Shown here: positions 18,481 to 27,415 of the stretch, piece by piece
Layout of the letters: each line of letters begins with the position of its first letter
How positions within the stretch are numbered: the first letter of the stretch is position 1
NCBI GenBank assembly: GCA_027491195.1
Contig: JAIXWQ010000006.1
Span: 1 to 64,000 of the forward strand
Origin: Cytophagaceae bacterium
GTDB taxonomy: Bacteria; Bacteroidota; Bacteroidia; Cytophagales; Spirosomataceae
Length of the DNA: 64,000 bases
Reading direction: 5' to 3'
Notes under the pieces: model-generated
What the model was told of the DNA's origin: nothing
Seen by the model: the letters and a program-made list of their open reading frames with translations, nothing else
Database searches by the model: none
Translations under genes and position numbers: made by a program

Positions 18481-19525
18481 CTGCTGGTGCTTTTTTGCCG
18501 GCTAATTGACCACAAGCTGCATCGATATCGCGACCGCGAGAACGGCGAATATTCACAATCATACGTTTGCTTTCAAGGAAAGCCGAGAACTTTGCGATCG
18601 CATCCGCCTCCGCATTTACGAAAGAAGATTGGGCAATGGGATTGTATTCGATGAGGTTGATTTTGCAAGGGATGCCTTTGGCAAACTCATACAATTCCCG
18701 AGCATCCTCGATGGTATCGTTAAACTTATTAAATACGATGTATTCGAGCGTAATCTCGTTGCCCGTCTTCTCGAAGAAATACAATAAGGCGGCTTTCAAG
18801 GCCTGCAAGGTATTGCTTTCGTTGATGGGCATAATCTGATTACGCTTCGTATCGTTCGCGGCGTGCAGGGAAAGGGCTAGATTGAACTTGACCTGATCAT
18901 CGCCTAGTTTCTGAATCATCTTCGCGATACCCGCCGTGGAAACCGTAATGCGGCGCGGCGACATGCCTAATCCTTCCGGCGAAGTAATTTGCTCGATGGA
19001 TTTTAAGACATTCGCATAGTTCAAAAGCGGTTCGCCCATCCCCATGTAGACGATGTTCGTCAGCGCTTGACCGTATTTTTCTTGTGCCTGATCGCGGATT
19101 AACACGACCTGATCGTAGATCTCGAAAGACTCTAAATTCCGTTTGCGGTCCATATAACCTGTCGCACAGAAGCTGCAGGTTAGCGAGCATCCCACTTGGG
19201 AGGAAACGCAGGCCGTTACTCGCTCGCGGGTAGGAATTAACACCCCCTCCACGAGGTTATTATCGTGTAATTGAAAGCTGGATTTGATGGTGCGATCGGA
19301 GCTGTATTGCGCCTCCGCGGTGGTCACGATTTGCAAAGAGAATTTCTCCGAAAGCCACTCTCGCGTTGTCTTCGGGATATTTCCCATCGCATCGAAACTA
19401 CGTGCCGCCTTCTTCCAAATCCACTCGTACACCTGTTTTGCCCGGAATGCGGGTTCTCCAGCCGCCAGCATTTCTGCTTTCAACTGCTCAAAACTCAGGT
19501 TCCGTATCGCAACTTTCTTTTCCAA
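18473..19525 (-). CDS. rlmN: 23S rRNA (A2503-C2)/tRNA (A37-C2) methyltransferase
   Basis: 350 residues, radical-SAM enzyme that methylates C2 of A2503 in 23S rRNA and of A37 in some tRNAs. The cluster-binding CxxxCxxC is in CSLTCSFCATGYMDRKRNL near residue 112. The GMGEPLLNYANVLKSI motif and the second-half cysteine in RRSRGRDIDAACGQL are present. Length and both catalytic cysteines fit RlmN, not Cfr. Starts 2 nt after the YqeY gene on the minus strand. Confidence 0.94.
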   Translation of the reverse strand: MEKKVAIRNLSFEQLKAEMLAAGEPAFRAKQVYEWIWKKAARSFDAMGNIPKTTREWLSEKFSLQIVTTAEAQYSSDRTIKSSFQLHDNNLVEGVLIPTRERVTACVSSQVGCSLTCSFCATGYMDRKRNLESFEIYDQVVLIRDQAQEKYGQALTNIVYMGMGEPLLNYANVLKSIEQITSPEGLGMSPRRITVSTAGIAKMIQKLGDDQVKFNLALSLHAANDTKRNQIMPINESNTLQALKAALLYFFEKTGNEITLEYIVFNKFNDTIEDARELYEFAKGIPCKINLIEYNPIAQSSFVNAEADAIAKFSAFLESKRMIVNIRRSRGRDIDAACGQLAGKKAPADA

Positions 19526-19527
19526 TC

Positions 19528-19980
19528 TTATTTCTTTAATAACTCACTAACTTTCGTAGAGATGGCTTTGCCATCCGCAAGACCAGCTAATTGCTTCGAT
19601 GCAACGCCCATCACTTTACCCATATCAGCGGGGCTACTTGCTCCCACTGAAGCGATGATTTCGGTGATTTTTGCCGTTAATTCTTCATCAGATAATTGCT
19701 TTGGCAAGAACTCTTCGATGATCGCTAATTCCGCTTGTTCTTTCTCCGCTAAGTCTGGACGGTTTTGAGACACATACACTTCTAATGAGTCGCGGCGTTG
19801 TTTTGCTGCTTTCATTAAGATTTTCATCTCTGCGTCTGCGCTTAAACCATCGGCGCTAGAGCCTGAAGTTTCTTCTAATAAAATCAATGATTTGATAGCG
19901 CGTAACGCACGTAAACGGTCTGCGTCTTTCGCACGCATGGCATCTTTGATACCATTCTCGATAGTTAATTTTAACGACAT
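19528..19980 (-). CDS. GatB/YqeY domain protein
   Basis: 150 residues, helical, matching the YqeY family that corresponds to the C-terminal tRNA-binding domain of GatB. Features: the N-terminal IKDAMRAKDADRLRALRAIKSLI and the central EQAELAIIEEFLPKQLSDEE, typical of the family. Role is presumed to be in tRNA metabolism or amidation but is not established for stand-alone forms. Lies 12 nt after the GH3-family gene in the same operon. Confidence 0.88.
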   Translation of the reverse strand: MSLKLTIENGIKDAMRAKDADRLRALRAIKSLILLEETSGSSADGLSADAEMKILMKAAKQRRDSLEVYVSQNRPDLAEKEQAELAIIEEFLPKQLSDEELTAKITEIIASVGASSPADMGKVMGVASKQLAGLADGKAISTKVSELLKK

Positions 19981-19992
19981 AGCTTGTATTGA

Positions 19993-21507
19993 TTAAAAAT
20001 GAGCCTTCACTCCTTCTAAAAATTCCCGGTGGTTACTTAACCTCGGAACTTTATGCTGGCCTCCTAATTTCCCTCGTTCCCGCATCCAGTTGTGGAATGT
20101 TCCGGCTGGGGCGATATGGACCAAAGGCGGGCCAAGCACTAAATCATAAGACCTTTTCGCATCGTAATCCGAGTTTTGCTCGCGAAGCGTTTGGTCTAAA
20201 ATCTGTGCAAAGGTACGAAAATCTTTCGGGGCTTTTGAAAATTCGATCACCCATTCGTGGTGCCCATTCTTGCCCTCGTTCATGAAGGCCGGAGCCGCGG
20301 TATAATCCTTGATCTCTGCCTGCGTCGCGGCGCAAGCGCGCGCAACGGCCGTCTCGGCATTCTCGATGATCAGCTCCTCCCCAAAAGCATTAATAAAATG
20401 CTTCGTCCGTCCGGAAATCTTGATGCGGAACGGGCTTAAAGAAGTAAATTTCACCGTATCCCCGATCTTGTAGCGCCACAAACCCGCGTTCGTCGAAATG
20501 ACCATCGCATAATTCACGCCTACCTCGACTTGATCCAAAGCTATAATGGTGTTCGCTTCTTCCCCCTCATCGCTCATCGGAATAAACTCATAGAAAATGC
20601 CGTAATCGAGCATCAGGAGCATCTCATCCGGTTTGGAAAGATCATCCTGAATCCCAAAAAACCCTTCAGACGCATTGTATATCTCGAGAAATCCGACCTG
20701 CGACGACGGGAATATTTGGTTCTTAAACAACTCGCGATACGGCCCAAAAGCCACCGCCCCGTGAATCATAAACTCAAAATTCTCCCAGACCTCCAGAATC
20801 GACTTCTTCCCGGTAATCTCTAATATCTTTTCGATCAACACAAGCGTCCAGGTAGGCACGCCCAAAATACTCGTCACATTCTCCTTCGACGTCTCGATCG
20901 CCATCTTCTCGATCTTCTGATCCCAATCCCCCATCAACGCGACATCCAGCGAAGGTGTTCTGATCATCTGCGCCCAAATAGGCAAATTCTTCATCACCAC
21001 CGCCGACACATCGCCCATCAACATCCGCGAATTCACCGGGCTTTCCGATAGACTTCCGCCGATCGACAATCCTTTTCCTTCAAATACTTTCGTGTCTGGT
21101 TTATTGTTCGCCAGCAGGGTAATCATATCTTTCCCGCCCATCATGTGGCATTCCTCCAACGATTCTTTCGAGACAGGAATGAATTTACTGCGGGCATTCG
21201 TCGTTCCGGACGACTTCGAAAACCAGTTAATCGGCGTATCCCAAAGGACATTCTGCTCCCCCTGCATCATTCGATCGATGTAGGGAAAAATCTCTTCGTA
21301 AGTCGAAATGGGAACTTGTTGCTTGAACTTCTCGTAGTCGGAAATGTCTTTATACCCGTACAGAGAGCCCCATTCCGTCGAGCGGCCATGAGACAATAAG
21401 CCCTGCAACATCTGCTCTTGTAATTCCAAAGGCCTATCGTACATCGCCTCGATCCGCGGCATCCGCCGCTTCATGAACCACAACAAAGTCTCATTAAACA
21501 GTGACAT
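19993..21507 (-). CDS. GH3 auxin-promoter family (acyl-adenylate type) protein
   Basis: 504 residues. The GH3 family in plants conjugates amino acids to acyl substrates such as auxin or jasmonate through an adenylate. The bacterial homologues, common in Bacteroidota, have no settled substrate. Features: WFSKSSGTTNARSKFIPVS near residue 90 (adenylate-forming nucleotide loop), a central YNASEGFFGIQDD motif, and the C-terminal GLWRYKIGDTVKFTSLSPFRIKISGRTKHFINAFGEELI hinge. It sits between a phosphodiesterase and YqeY in an operon, which does not reveal its substrate. Confidence 0.85.
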   Translation of the reverse strand: MSLFNETLLWFMKRRMPRIEAMYDRPLELQEQMLQGLLSHGRSTEWGSLYGYKDISDYEKFKQQVPISTYEEIFPYIDRMMQGEQNVLWDTPINWFSKSSGTTNARSKFIPVSKESLEECHMMGGKDMITLLANNKPDTKVFEGKGLSIGGSLSESPVNSRMLMGDVSAVVMKNLPIWAQMIRTPSLDVALMGDWDQKIEKMAIETSKENVTSILGVPTWTLVLIEKILEITGKKSILEVWENFEFMIHGAVAFGPYRELFKNQIFPSSQVGFLEIYNASEGFFGIQDDLSKPDEMLLMLDYGIFYEFIPMSDEGEEANTIIALDQVEVGVNYAMVISTNAGLWRYKIGDTVKFTSLSPFRIKISGRTKHFINAFGEELIIENAETAVARACAATQAEIKDYTAAPAFMNEGKNGHHEWVIEFSKAPKDFRTFAQILDQTLREQNSDYDAKRSYDLVLGPPLVHIAPAGTFHNWMRERGKLGGQHKVPRLSNHREFLEGVKAHF

Positions 21508-21509
21508 GT

Positions 21510-22370
21510 TTAGTGCTTTAGGAATTGAGGTGCGCGATTAGGGTAATCGGTGATGATGCCATCCACTTTCCAATCGCTAAATTTCTGCATTTCGGCCGTC
21601 GTATTGATGGTCCAAGGAATGACTTGCATTCCTTTTGAATGGCAAAAATCTATTTGCTCCTTCGTTAAATACTTGTGCGAAGAGCTGAATATTTCTGGCA
21701 CAAAACCAAGGTCAGCGAGCATCTGCTCCGGCGTCTCTTTCTCTACGAGGGCAGAAATACGGCCCTGGTGAATGGCTGTTTTCCAATACTGCAATACCGC
21801 AAAATCGAAACTCTGCAAGATCAAAGTAGACGGAGAAATGCCAGCAGAAATCACTGCCCAAACTTTATCAGCGAACTCTTTTACGGTTGCTGGTTGGGAG
21901 ATCCCGTATTCAGCGGGTTCAGATTTGATCTCAATATTGTACTCGATTCTGCGACCGGTTTTACGGGCATAGGCCTCGCCTAGGGCTAATACTTCGGAAA
22001 GCAAAGGCTTGTAGGTCGCCACGTGTGCTTGTTCTGGGAATAATTTATTCCCTCTGGAACCTACATCGAAGGATTTGATTTCCGCGTAAGTTTTTTGGTA
22101 TAAATTAATCGATGCATCGCTCACTGGACGTCCATCCGAGAAAGAGGCATACAAGGGATTCATGTAAGGCTCGTGGGAAACGTATACCTGTCCGTCTTTA
22201 GAGAGGCAAACATCCATTTCCAGGACCGTCACTCCCATCTCTAAGGCATGTTGAAAAGCCGGCAAAGAGTTTTCCGGATACAATCCCCGGCAACCACGGT
22301 GTCCTTGAATAATGGGCGATTGAGCCATAGAAACTAGATTAATGCACAGTAATAGCAGAAGAATTCTCAT
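21510..22370 (-). CDS. Secreted glycerophosphodiester phosphodiesterase
   Basis: 286 residues with an N-terminal signal peptide (MRILLLLLCINLVSMAQS). GDPD family, TIM barrel; hydrolyses glycerophosphodiesters to glycerol-3-phosphate and an alcohol in the periplasm. Catalytic/metal residues are visible in IQGHRGCRGLYPENSLPAF and VLEMDVCLSKDGQVYVSHEP, and again in YNIEIKSEP. Its ATG overlaps the stop of the preceding lipoprotein gene (ATGA). Confidence 0.9.
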   Translation of the reverse strand: MRILLLLLCINLVSMAQSPIIQGHRGCRGLYPENSLPAFQHALEMGVTVLEMDVCLSKDGQVYVSHEPYMNPLYASFSDGRPVSDASINLYQKTYAEIKSFDVGSRGNKLFPEQAHVATYKPLLSEVLALGEAYARKTGRRIEYNIEIKSEPAEYGISQPATVKEFADKVWAVISAGISPSTLILQSFDFAVLQYWKTAIHQGRISALVEKETPEQMLADLGFVPEIFSSSHKYLTKEQIDFCHSKGMQVIPWTINTTAEMQKFSDWKVDGIITDYPNRAPQFLKH

Positions 22371-22708
22371 GGTTTCTTGCCTGCGGATTTTTTCCCTCGC
22401 TCCTCGATAATTTCATTCACACGGGTGTATAATTTGACGAAAGCGGCGGGATCTTTCACGTAAGAGCCATAGCTTTTCGCGACTTGCGTAGAATCTAGGC
22501 CGCGTTTTTTAAGCGTCTGCTGAGATAATTCGTGGTAAAGGACTAAGGCCGTGTCGGAATTGCCCACGTGCATGTTTTGGATGATGGCTTCATCGATGTG
22601 AATATCTGCCAAAACCTGCGCCATCTGTTCCTGTTCTAGTCGATCACTCGAGGATTCCCCCGTGCACCCGACTACAGCCAAGAAAAGCAATAAAAAGACC
22701 TTTTTCAT
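22367..22708 (-). CDS. DUF4296 lipoprotein
   Basis: 113 residues. Lipoprotein signal with lipobox cysteine near residue 15 (LAVVGCTGE), then the DUF4296 pattern MAQVLADIHIDEAIIQNM and a helical body ending in a lysine-rich tail. Function unknown; Bacteroidota-specific family. It heads the minus-strand operon that runs to 17896. A -7-like element abuts its start (22713-22720). Confidence 0.82.
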   Translation of the reverse strand: MKKVFLLLFLAVVGCTGESSSDRLEQEQMAQVLADIHIDEAIIQNMHVGNSDTALVLYHELSQQTLKKRGLDSTQVAKSYGSYVKDPAAFVKLYTRVNEIIEERGKKSAGKKP

Positions 22709-22712
22709 CTTG

Positions 22713-22720
22713 TAAATATA
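22713..22720 (-). promoter_or_regulatory. -7 element TATATTTA, 4 nt before the DUF4296 gene
   Basis: On the minus strand TATATTTA ends 4 nt before ATG 22708. If functional, transcription would begin at or next to the start codon. No matching -33 TTG at 19 nt spacing is visible. Confidence 0.4.
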
Positions 22721-22758
22721 CCCGTAAATTAGAAAGCTTTTCGCTCATTTCATTCAGA

Positions 22759-22787
22759 TTGCCTAAAATTTAGGTAATTTAGTCTTG
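22759..22787 (+). promoter_or_regulatory. Promoter of the DUF58/BatA cluster
   Basis: TTG at 22759-22761, 18 nt, TAGTCTTG at 22780-22787, ending 5 nt before ATG 22793. One mismatch to TAnnTTTG. The placement predicts a leaderless or nearly leaderless transcript from the ATG and argues against the GTG at 22787 as start. Confidence 0.45.
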
Positions 22788-22792
22788 TGGAT

Positions 22793-23659
22793 ATGGATAT
22801 CAAAGCCTTCCTGACCCATGTAGTAAAGCTTGAAATTCGCATCAGAAAGGCGATTAACACGCAAATGCATGGAAATTTCTCCTCCGTCTTTAAGGGATCG
22901 GGCTTAGAGTTTAGTGACCTACGCCAATACCATTATGGAGACGACGTGCGGCACATTGACTGGAACACCTCATCGAAAGGTCACGGGACTTTTGTGAAAC
23001 TCTTCAAAGAGGAAAAAGAGCAAACCGTTTTCTTTTTAATCGACGTCAGCGCCTCTGGATCCGTTGGGAGACAGGGCAATAGTAAAATCAAAACCTTAAA
23101 GGAAGTGGCGGGTGTTTTGGCTTTTGCGGCCATTCAAGAAGCGAGCCATTTAGGTTTTGTGTGTTTTAGTGATAAAAACGAGAAATACATGCCGGCAGCT
23201 ATGGGCAAAAAACATGGCTATAAAGTAATATCAGAGCTTTTTAGGGTAGAACCAGAGAATACGGCAACGGATTTGAAAGCGGGTTTAACCTTCGCTCTTC
23301 AGACCTTGAAGCGGAAGAGTTTACTTTTTGTGCTTTCTGATTTCATCGACGAAGGATACGAAGATTTATTACGCGCAGCGGCATTGAAGCACGATTTAGT
23401 GGTCTTGCACGCTTTGGATAAACAAGAGATTCAATTGCCTTCCATGGGCATTATTCCCATCTATGATCCCGAACGTAAGCGGACGACTTGGGTGAATACC
23501 TCTGCGCGCTCGTTCAAAAATCTGTTGCAGCAGCAGGTCAAAAACCGAGGCGGGGAGTTGAAAGAGATGTGCAAGAAGTGGCATGCAGATTACGTAGAAT
23601 TGCATTCGGGAGAGGATTTTGTCCCAGCATTAGTGAAACTATTTAACGCCAGACGCTAA
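22793..23659 (+). CDS. DUF58 domain protein of the Bat-type cluster
   Basis: 288 residues from ATG 22793 (an in-frame GTG lies 6 nt upstream). DUF58 family with the signature GSGLEFSDLRQYHYGDDVRHIDWNTSSK near residue 35, followed by a von Willebrand A-like fold whose metal site starts with FFLIDVSASGS. Such proteins are encoded next to MoxR ATPases and BatA in the Bacteroidota aerotolerance-type cluster; their molecular role is unclear. Here no moxR is present upstream. The stop overlaps the next gene by one base. Confidence 0.88.
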   Translation: MDIKAFLTHVVKLEIRIRKAINTQMHGNFSSVFKGSGLEFSDLRQYHYGDDVRHIDWNTSSKGHGTFVKLFKEEKEQTVFFLIDVSASGSVGRQGNSKIKTLKEVAGVLAFAAIQEASHLGFVCFSDKNEKYMPAAMGKKHGYKVISELFRVEPENTATDLKAGLTFALQTLKRKSLLFVLSDFIDEGYEDLLRAAALKHDLVVLHALDKQEIQLPSMGIIPIYDPERKRTTWVNTSARSFKNLLQQQVKNRGGELKEMCKKWHADYVELHSGEDFVPALVKLFNARR

Positions 23660-24513
23660 TGCAAGAGACGCCGTTTCGAATTAAGGGAAAGTTTTTAGAG
23701 GATTCGGTTGTCATCGGGCAGCCGGTTCATTACTCCTTGTATGTGAGTCACCCGAAAGCGCAGGAGGTGTTTTTCCCAAATGCGAACCAGAATTTTGGGG
23801 CATTTGAGACCGTAAAAAGAGAGTTTTTTGCGACGAAGACGACGGCTACAGGTTCATTGGATTCCGCGGTCTACACGCTGCGTTTATTTAATTTAGCCCC
23901 GGTCCAAAAACTCCAAATTCCCATCTACCTCCTCCAGGAGCCTGATTGCACAATCATTTACCCAGTGGTAGACAGCGTTCATTTGAAGCGTTTACTTCCT
24001 CATCCGGAACAAATTGATTTAGATTCTTTGTACCAAAGCATCCCCATTCAGCCCATCAGCCCTAAAACGGAACTGAAAAATGTATTTGCGGCAGGGATCA
24101 GTTTCTTGATTCTGGCGGGATTCATTTATTGGATTTTTGGGAAAGCCATCACGAAATTATTTAAGCGTTACTTGCTCTGGAGACGACACCGAGAATTTAG
24201 GCGTACTTTCTTACGCTTTTCACGTCAAGTAGCGGGTACGCCGGTGGGTTTATCTAACCTGGAGAAGGCCTTTTCTGCCTGGAAGAAATACGTGGAGGAA
24301 TTAACAAAACTTCCGTTTACTACGTTTACCTCGAAAGAAATGCTGGATAACCTAGCCGATGAGGCGATGGAAAAAGTGCTTAACGAGATGGATTCAGCGA
24401 TTTATGGCGGAAATTTCTCCACGAAGACGACGGAATCGGTGGACTATTTAGAGTCTTTGGCGACGAATTTATACGAATCAGAACAAGACAAGATTAAGAG
24501 CAATGAAGTTTAA
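23659..24513 (+). CDS. Bat-cluster membrane protein of unknown function
   Basis: 284 residues. A strand-rich N-terminal half (about 1-135) without a clear signal peptide, one membrane helix near 145-165 (FAAGISFLILAGFIYWIF), then a basic, helical cytoplasmic tail. This is the layout of the BatD-like/DUF4381-like protein usually found between DUF58 and BatA. It overlaps batA by 11 bp. The orientation, with the N-terminal domain outside, is inferred. Confidence 0.65.
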   Translation: MQETPFRIKGKFLEDSVVIGQPVHYSLYVSHPKAQEVFFPNANQNFGAFETVKREFFATKTTATGSLDSAVYTLRLFNLAPVQKLQIPIYLLQEPDCTIIYPVVDSVHLKRLLPHPEQIDLDSLYQSIPIQPISPKTELKNVFAAGISFLILAGFIYWIFGKAITKLFKRYLLWRRHREFRRTFLRFSRQVAGTPVGLSNLEKAFSAWKKYVEELTKLPFTTFTSKEMLDNLADEAMEKVLNEMDSAIYGGNFSTKTTESVDYLESLATNLYESEQDKIKSNEV

Positions 24514-25495
24514 TCCCCTCTATTCTTGGTACCAAATTCAGGATTTTTTCACCTTTGAGTGGGAGAATGGCCTGTTTTTGTATGGATTGATTTTGCCCTT
24601 CCTGTTCTATTTTATCAAGTATTTACGCCAGCGAGGGAATCAACCGCGCTTAGAATTGTCTTTGTCAGTGCCGCTGAAGCAAAAGCGCATCACCTTGCTG
24701 CTCAGCTATGTACCCATGGTCATTCAGATGCTTTGTATCGCCTCGGTGATTATCGTGGCGGCAGGCCCTTACCGGGTCATTAAACATCAGAAGAAACAGG
24801 TGGAGGGAATCGATATTGCGCTGGCTTTGGACATATCCTCTTCGATGCAGACCCGCGATATCAACCCTAGTCGTTTAGAAACGGCGAAAACGATGGGTAC
24901 CGCCTTCATCCGCCAGCGAAGTCATGATCCCATTGCGTTGATTGCCTTTGCCGGTGCGCCCTATTTAGCGAGCCCCATTACCACGGATACGGCCTTTTTA
25001 TTGCATCAATTGCAGCAGTTTACTACGAATCAAATTCCGGAAGAGGGGACGGCTTTAGGGGATGCCTTAGGGATGTGTATTAACCAAATCCGCGACAGCA
25101 AAAACCCGAAAAAAATCAGTATCCTGATTTCTGATGGTAATAATACAGCTGGAAATTTAGACCCCGTTACCTCCGCAGAATTAGCTAAAAACTTTAACAT
25201 CAAGGTCTACACGATCGCCGTGGGAAGCCTTCAACCTAGCACGGATCCGGTAGATGAAAGTACGTTGCGAGAGATTGCCAGCCTGACGAAGGGGAAGTTT
25301 TTCCGGGCCACGAATGGCCAAACCTTGCAACAAATATTTCAAGAAATTGATAAAATGGAGGCTTCCGTCGTGAAAACAGTCACGTGGGAGGAACACCTAT
25401 CGCTCACCTATTTATTCGCTGAAATAGCGCTCATCCTCTTCTTTGTGGGATTATGGGTGCGCATCAGTTGGATAGGCAACTCATTAGAAGATTAA
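24503..25495 (+). CDS. BatA-like VWA domain membrane protein
   Basis: 330 residues. Two N-terminal membrane helices (about 20-40 and 70-92), a von Willebrand A domain with an intact metal site (LALDISSSMQTRDI, the later threonine in EEGTALGDALG and the Asp in ISDGNNTAG), and a C-terminal membrane helix near 305-325. BatA proteins are part of the Bat complex linked to stress tolerance in Bacteroidota, with mechanism not established. BatB, C, D and E, normally next, are absent. ispE follows instead after one base. Confidence 0.88.
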   Translation: MKFNPLYSWYQIQDFFTFEWENGLFLYGLILPFLFYFIKYLRQRGNQPRLELSLSVPLKQKRITLLLSYVPMVIQMLCIASVIIVAAGPYRVIKHQKKQVEGIDIALALDISSSMQTRDINPSRLETAKTMGTAFIRQRSHDPIALIAFAGAPYLASPITTDTAFLLHQLQQFTTNQIPEEGTALGDALGMCINQIRDSKNPKKISILISDGNNTAGNLDPVTSAELAKNFNIKVYTIAVGSLQPSTDPVDESTLREIASLTKGKFFRATNGQTLQQIFQEIDKMEASVVKTVTWEEHLSLTYLFAEIALILFFVGLWVRISWIGNSLED

Positions 25496-25496
25496 T

Positions 25497-26300
25497 ATGG
25501 TTTTATTTCCGCACGCGAAGATTAACATCGGTTTATTCATCACGAAGAAACGCAAAGACGGGTTTCACGACTTAGAGACTTGCTTTTTCCCGGTGCCGTG
25601 GACGGATATTTTAGAGATTACGCCCGCCTCTGAATTCAGTTTCAGTTCTTCCGGACTCGAGATTTCTGGAGCCATCGAAAACAACTTGTGTTACCGGGCT
25701 TACGAATTATTACGCCAAGACCACGCCTTCCCGCCGGTTCACATCCATTTGCATAAAATCATCCCGATGGGCGCTGGTTTAGGTGGTGGATCCTCTGACG
25801 CGGCTTTTACGCTAATGGGATTGCGTGATCTATTTCAATTACCTTTAACGAATGAAGATTTGCAGCCTTATGCCGCTAAATTAGGCAGCGACTGTGCATT
25901 CTTCTTGTCGAATCAGGCGGCTTTTGGCAAAGGAAAAGGTGATGTACTTAGCCCGATCGATGCGAGCCTAAAAGGCAAATTCCTCGTGCTTTTATATCCA
26001 GCGGTGGGTATTTCTACGGCTGAGGCCTATGGGGGCGTGACGCCGGCAAAGGCTCCGGTGGATTTGCGCAAAGCCATTCTGAAGGCAGATTGGAAGGAGA
26101 CGATTTCGAATGATTTTGAGAAGAGTATTTTCCCCCATTATCCGTTGCTTGCCTCTTTAAAAGAGGAAATGTATACCTTGGGCGCTAGCTATGCCGCGAT
26201 GAGTGGATCGGGATCGACGATATTCGGGATTTTTGACAAAAAAATCGACCCACCTGCGGGATGGGCCGATTATACGGTTTGGTCTGGCTTAGTACATTAA
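25497..26300 (+). CDS. ispE: 4-diphosphocytidyl-2-C-methyl-D-erythritol kinase
   Basis: 267 residues, GHMP kinase family; fourth step of the MEP isoprenoid pathway. The N-terminal PHAKINIGLFITKKRKDGFHDLET is the IspE signature. The ATP loop PMGAGLGGGSSDAAF is near residue 92 and the C-terminal MSGSGSTIFGIF motif is intact. It is placed behind batA in the same reading direction, an unusual partner, so it may depend on that promoter. Its end overlaps the convergent efflux adaptor gene by 4 bp. Confidence 0.94.
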   Translation: MVLFPHAKINIGLFITKKRKDGFHDLETCFFPVPWTDILEITPASEFSFSSSGLEISGAIENNLCYRAYELLRQDHAFPPVHIHLHKIIPMGAGLGGGSSDAAFTLMGLRDLFQLPLTNEDLQPYAAKLGSDCAFFLSNQAAFGKGKGDVLSPIDASLKGKFLVLLYPAVGISTAEAYGGVTPAKAPVDLRKAILKADWKETISNDFEKSIFPHYPLLASLKEEMYTLGASYAAMSGSGSTIFGIFDKKIDPPAGWADYTVWSGLVH

Positions 26301-27415
26301 TCTTTCGCGAAGATTGCCTCCAAGGCAGAAGCCCCTTTTGTGACCACTTTGCCTGCCGGCAATTCTTTCAATAATTTGATTCCTGCGAATTCCGGAGTGG
26401 AGCTCAAGATTTCCACCGGCACCTGCGCCATCGCACCATTGCTCATTTCTACGTAGATGAATCCGCCTTTTCCTACGCGAGCAAGACCTGCCTGTGGAAT
26501 GCTTGGGATTTTCTGTGTTCCCACTTCGATGCGGGCGCTCACAAATTGTCCTACCGTGAATTTCCTCTCGTCTGCCTTATTCGCAAAATGGCCGTGAACA
26601 GAGGTCGTGCGGTCGGTTAAATCTACTTGTGGGGCGATTAAGAAGATCTTAGCCGAGGCTTTTTCTCCTTCGGATTCGAATTCGATGGTTTGGCCGATGT
26701 TTAATTTTGCCAAATCCTTCTCGAATACCTTCAGCTCCACGTGTTTGTCCGCCATCCCTACGACTTTGATTAAGACATCAGAGGGCGTCACGTATTTGCC
26801 AATCGCTAAGAATTGGTCTTGAATGTAGCCATCGATGGGCGAACGCAAAGTTAAAACGGACGAGATGTTTCCTTTCGCCAGCGATTTCAAATCGCAGCCT
26901 AAGACCTCTAATTTTAGCCCCAAAGCCTTCACCTGCGCATTCACATTCCCTAAATCTGCCTCCGATTGTTGCAGTTTCTTCTTCGATCCCACTTCCTCAT
27001 TCGTCAACACTTGTTGACGCGATTTCTCTGAGCTCATAAAGGTCTGAGACGAAAGCGCCTGCAAGTATTCTTGCTGCATTTGGATGAATTCAAGTGAGGT
27101 TAAAGTGGCCAAAGCCTGGCCTTTCGATACCTTTTTGCCTGGAAGCAATTCGTAGGTCGTCTTCACGTAACCTGCGATGGGAATCGAGATGGAGGCAAGC
27201 GAAACGGGTGGCACATCGACCACGCCCGTGCATTTGATTTCGGTGGACATTTCTTTTTCTTCCAAAGTCCCGAATTCGATGCCCGCGTTTGTCTTCTGCT
27301 CCGCCGTTAATTTAATTTCGGTCACCGGCGTTTCCTCCTGTGCTTCTTCTTTTTTCGAGCAAGCGCTCAAGCCGATTAAGAGGCTTAGCGTTGCATATTT
27401 CAATAGCTTATTCAT
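26297..27415 (-). CDS. RND efflux periplasmic adaptor (CusB/CzcB-like lipoprotein)
   Basis: 372 residues. Lipoprotein signal with cysteine near residue 19 (LLIGLSACSKK). Membrane fusion protein of a tripartite metal pump, with lipoyl/barrel-sandwich halves around a coiled-coil hairpin (about 115-200: QQEYLQALSSQTF to KLEVLGCDLKSL), then a beta-barrel domain and membrane-proximal domain. Overlaps the pump gene by 8 bp, so it is the last gene of the operon 32224-26297. No histidine- or methionine-rich metal-binding N-terminus is seen. Confidence 0.9.
   Translation of the reverse strand: MNKLLKYATLSLLIGLSACSKKEEAQEETPVTEIKLTAEQKTNAGIEFGTLEEKEMSTEIKCTGVVDVPPVSLASISIPIAGYVKTTYELLPGKKVSKGQALATLTSLEFIQMQQEYLQALSSQTFMSSEKSRQQVLTNEEVGSKKKLQQSEADLGNVNAQVKALGLKLEVLGCDLKSLAKGNISSVLTLRSPIDGYIQDQFLAIGKYVTPSDVLIKVVGMADKHVELKVFEKDLAKLNIGQTIEFESEGEKASAKIFLIAPQVDLTDRTTSVHGHFANKADERKFTVGQFVSARIEVGTQKIPSIPQAGLARVGKGGFIYVEMSNGAMAQVPVEILSSTPEFAGIKLLKELPAGKVVTKGASALEAIFAKD
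26299..26315. other. Small inverted repeat at the ispE/adaptor convergence
   Basis: AATCTT-TCGCG-AAGATT, a 6-bp stem with 5-nt loop, spans the last bases of both convergent genes. It could act as a weak bidirectional terminator, but there is no T-tract, and it also encodes the adaptor's C-terminus. Confidence 0.3.
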
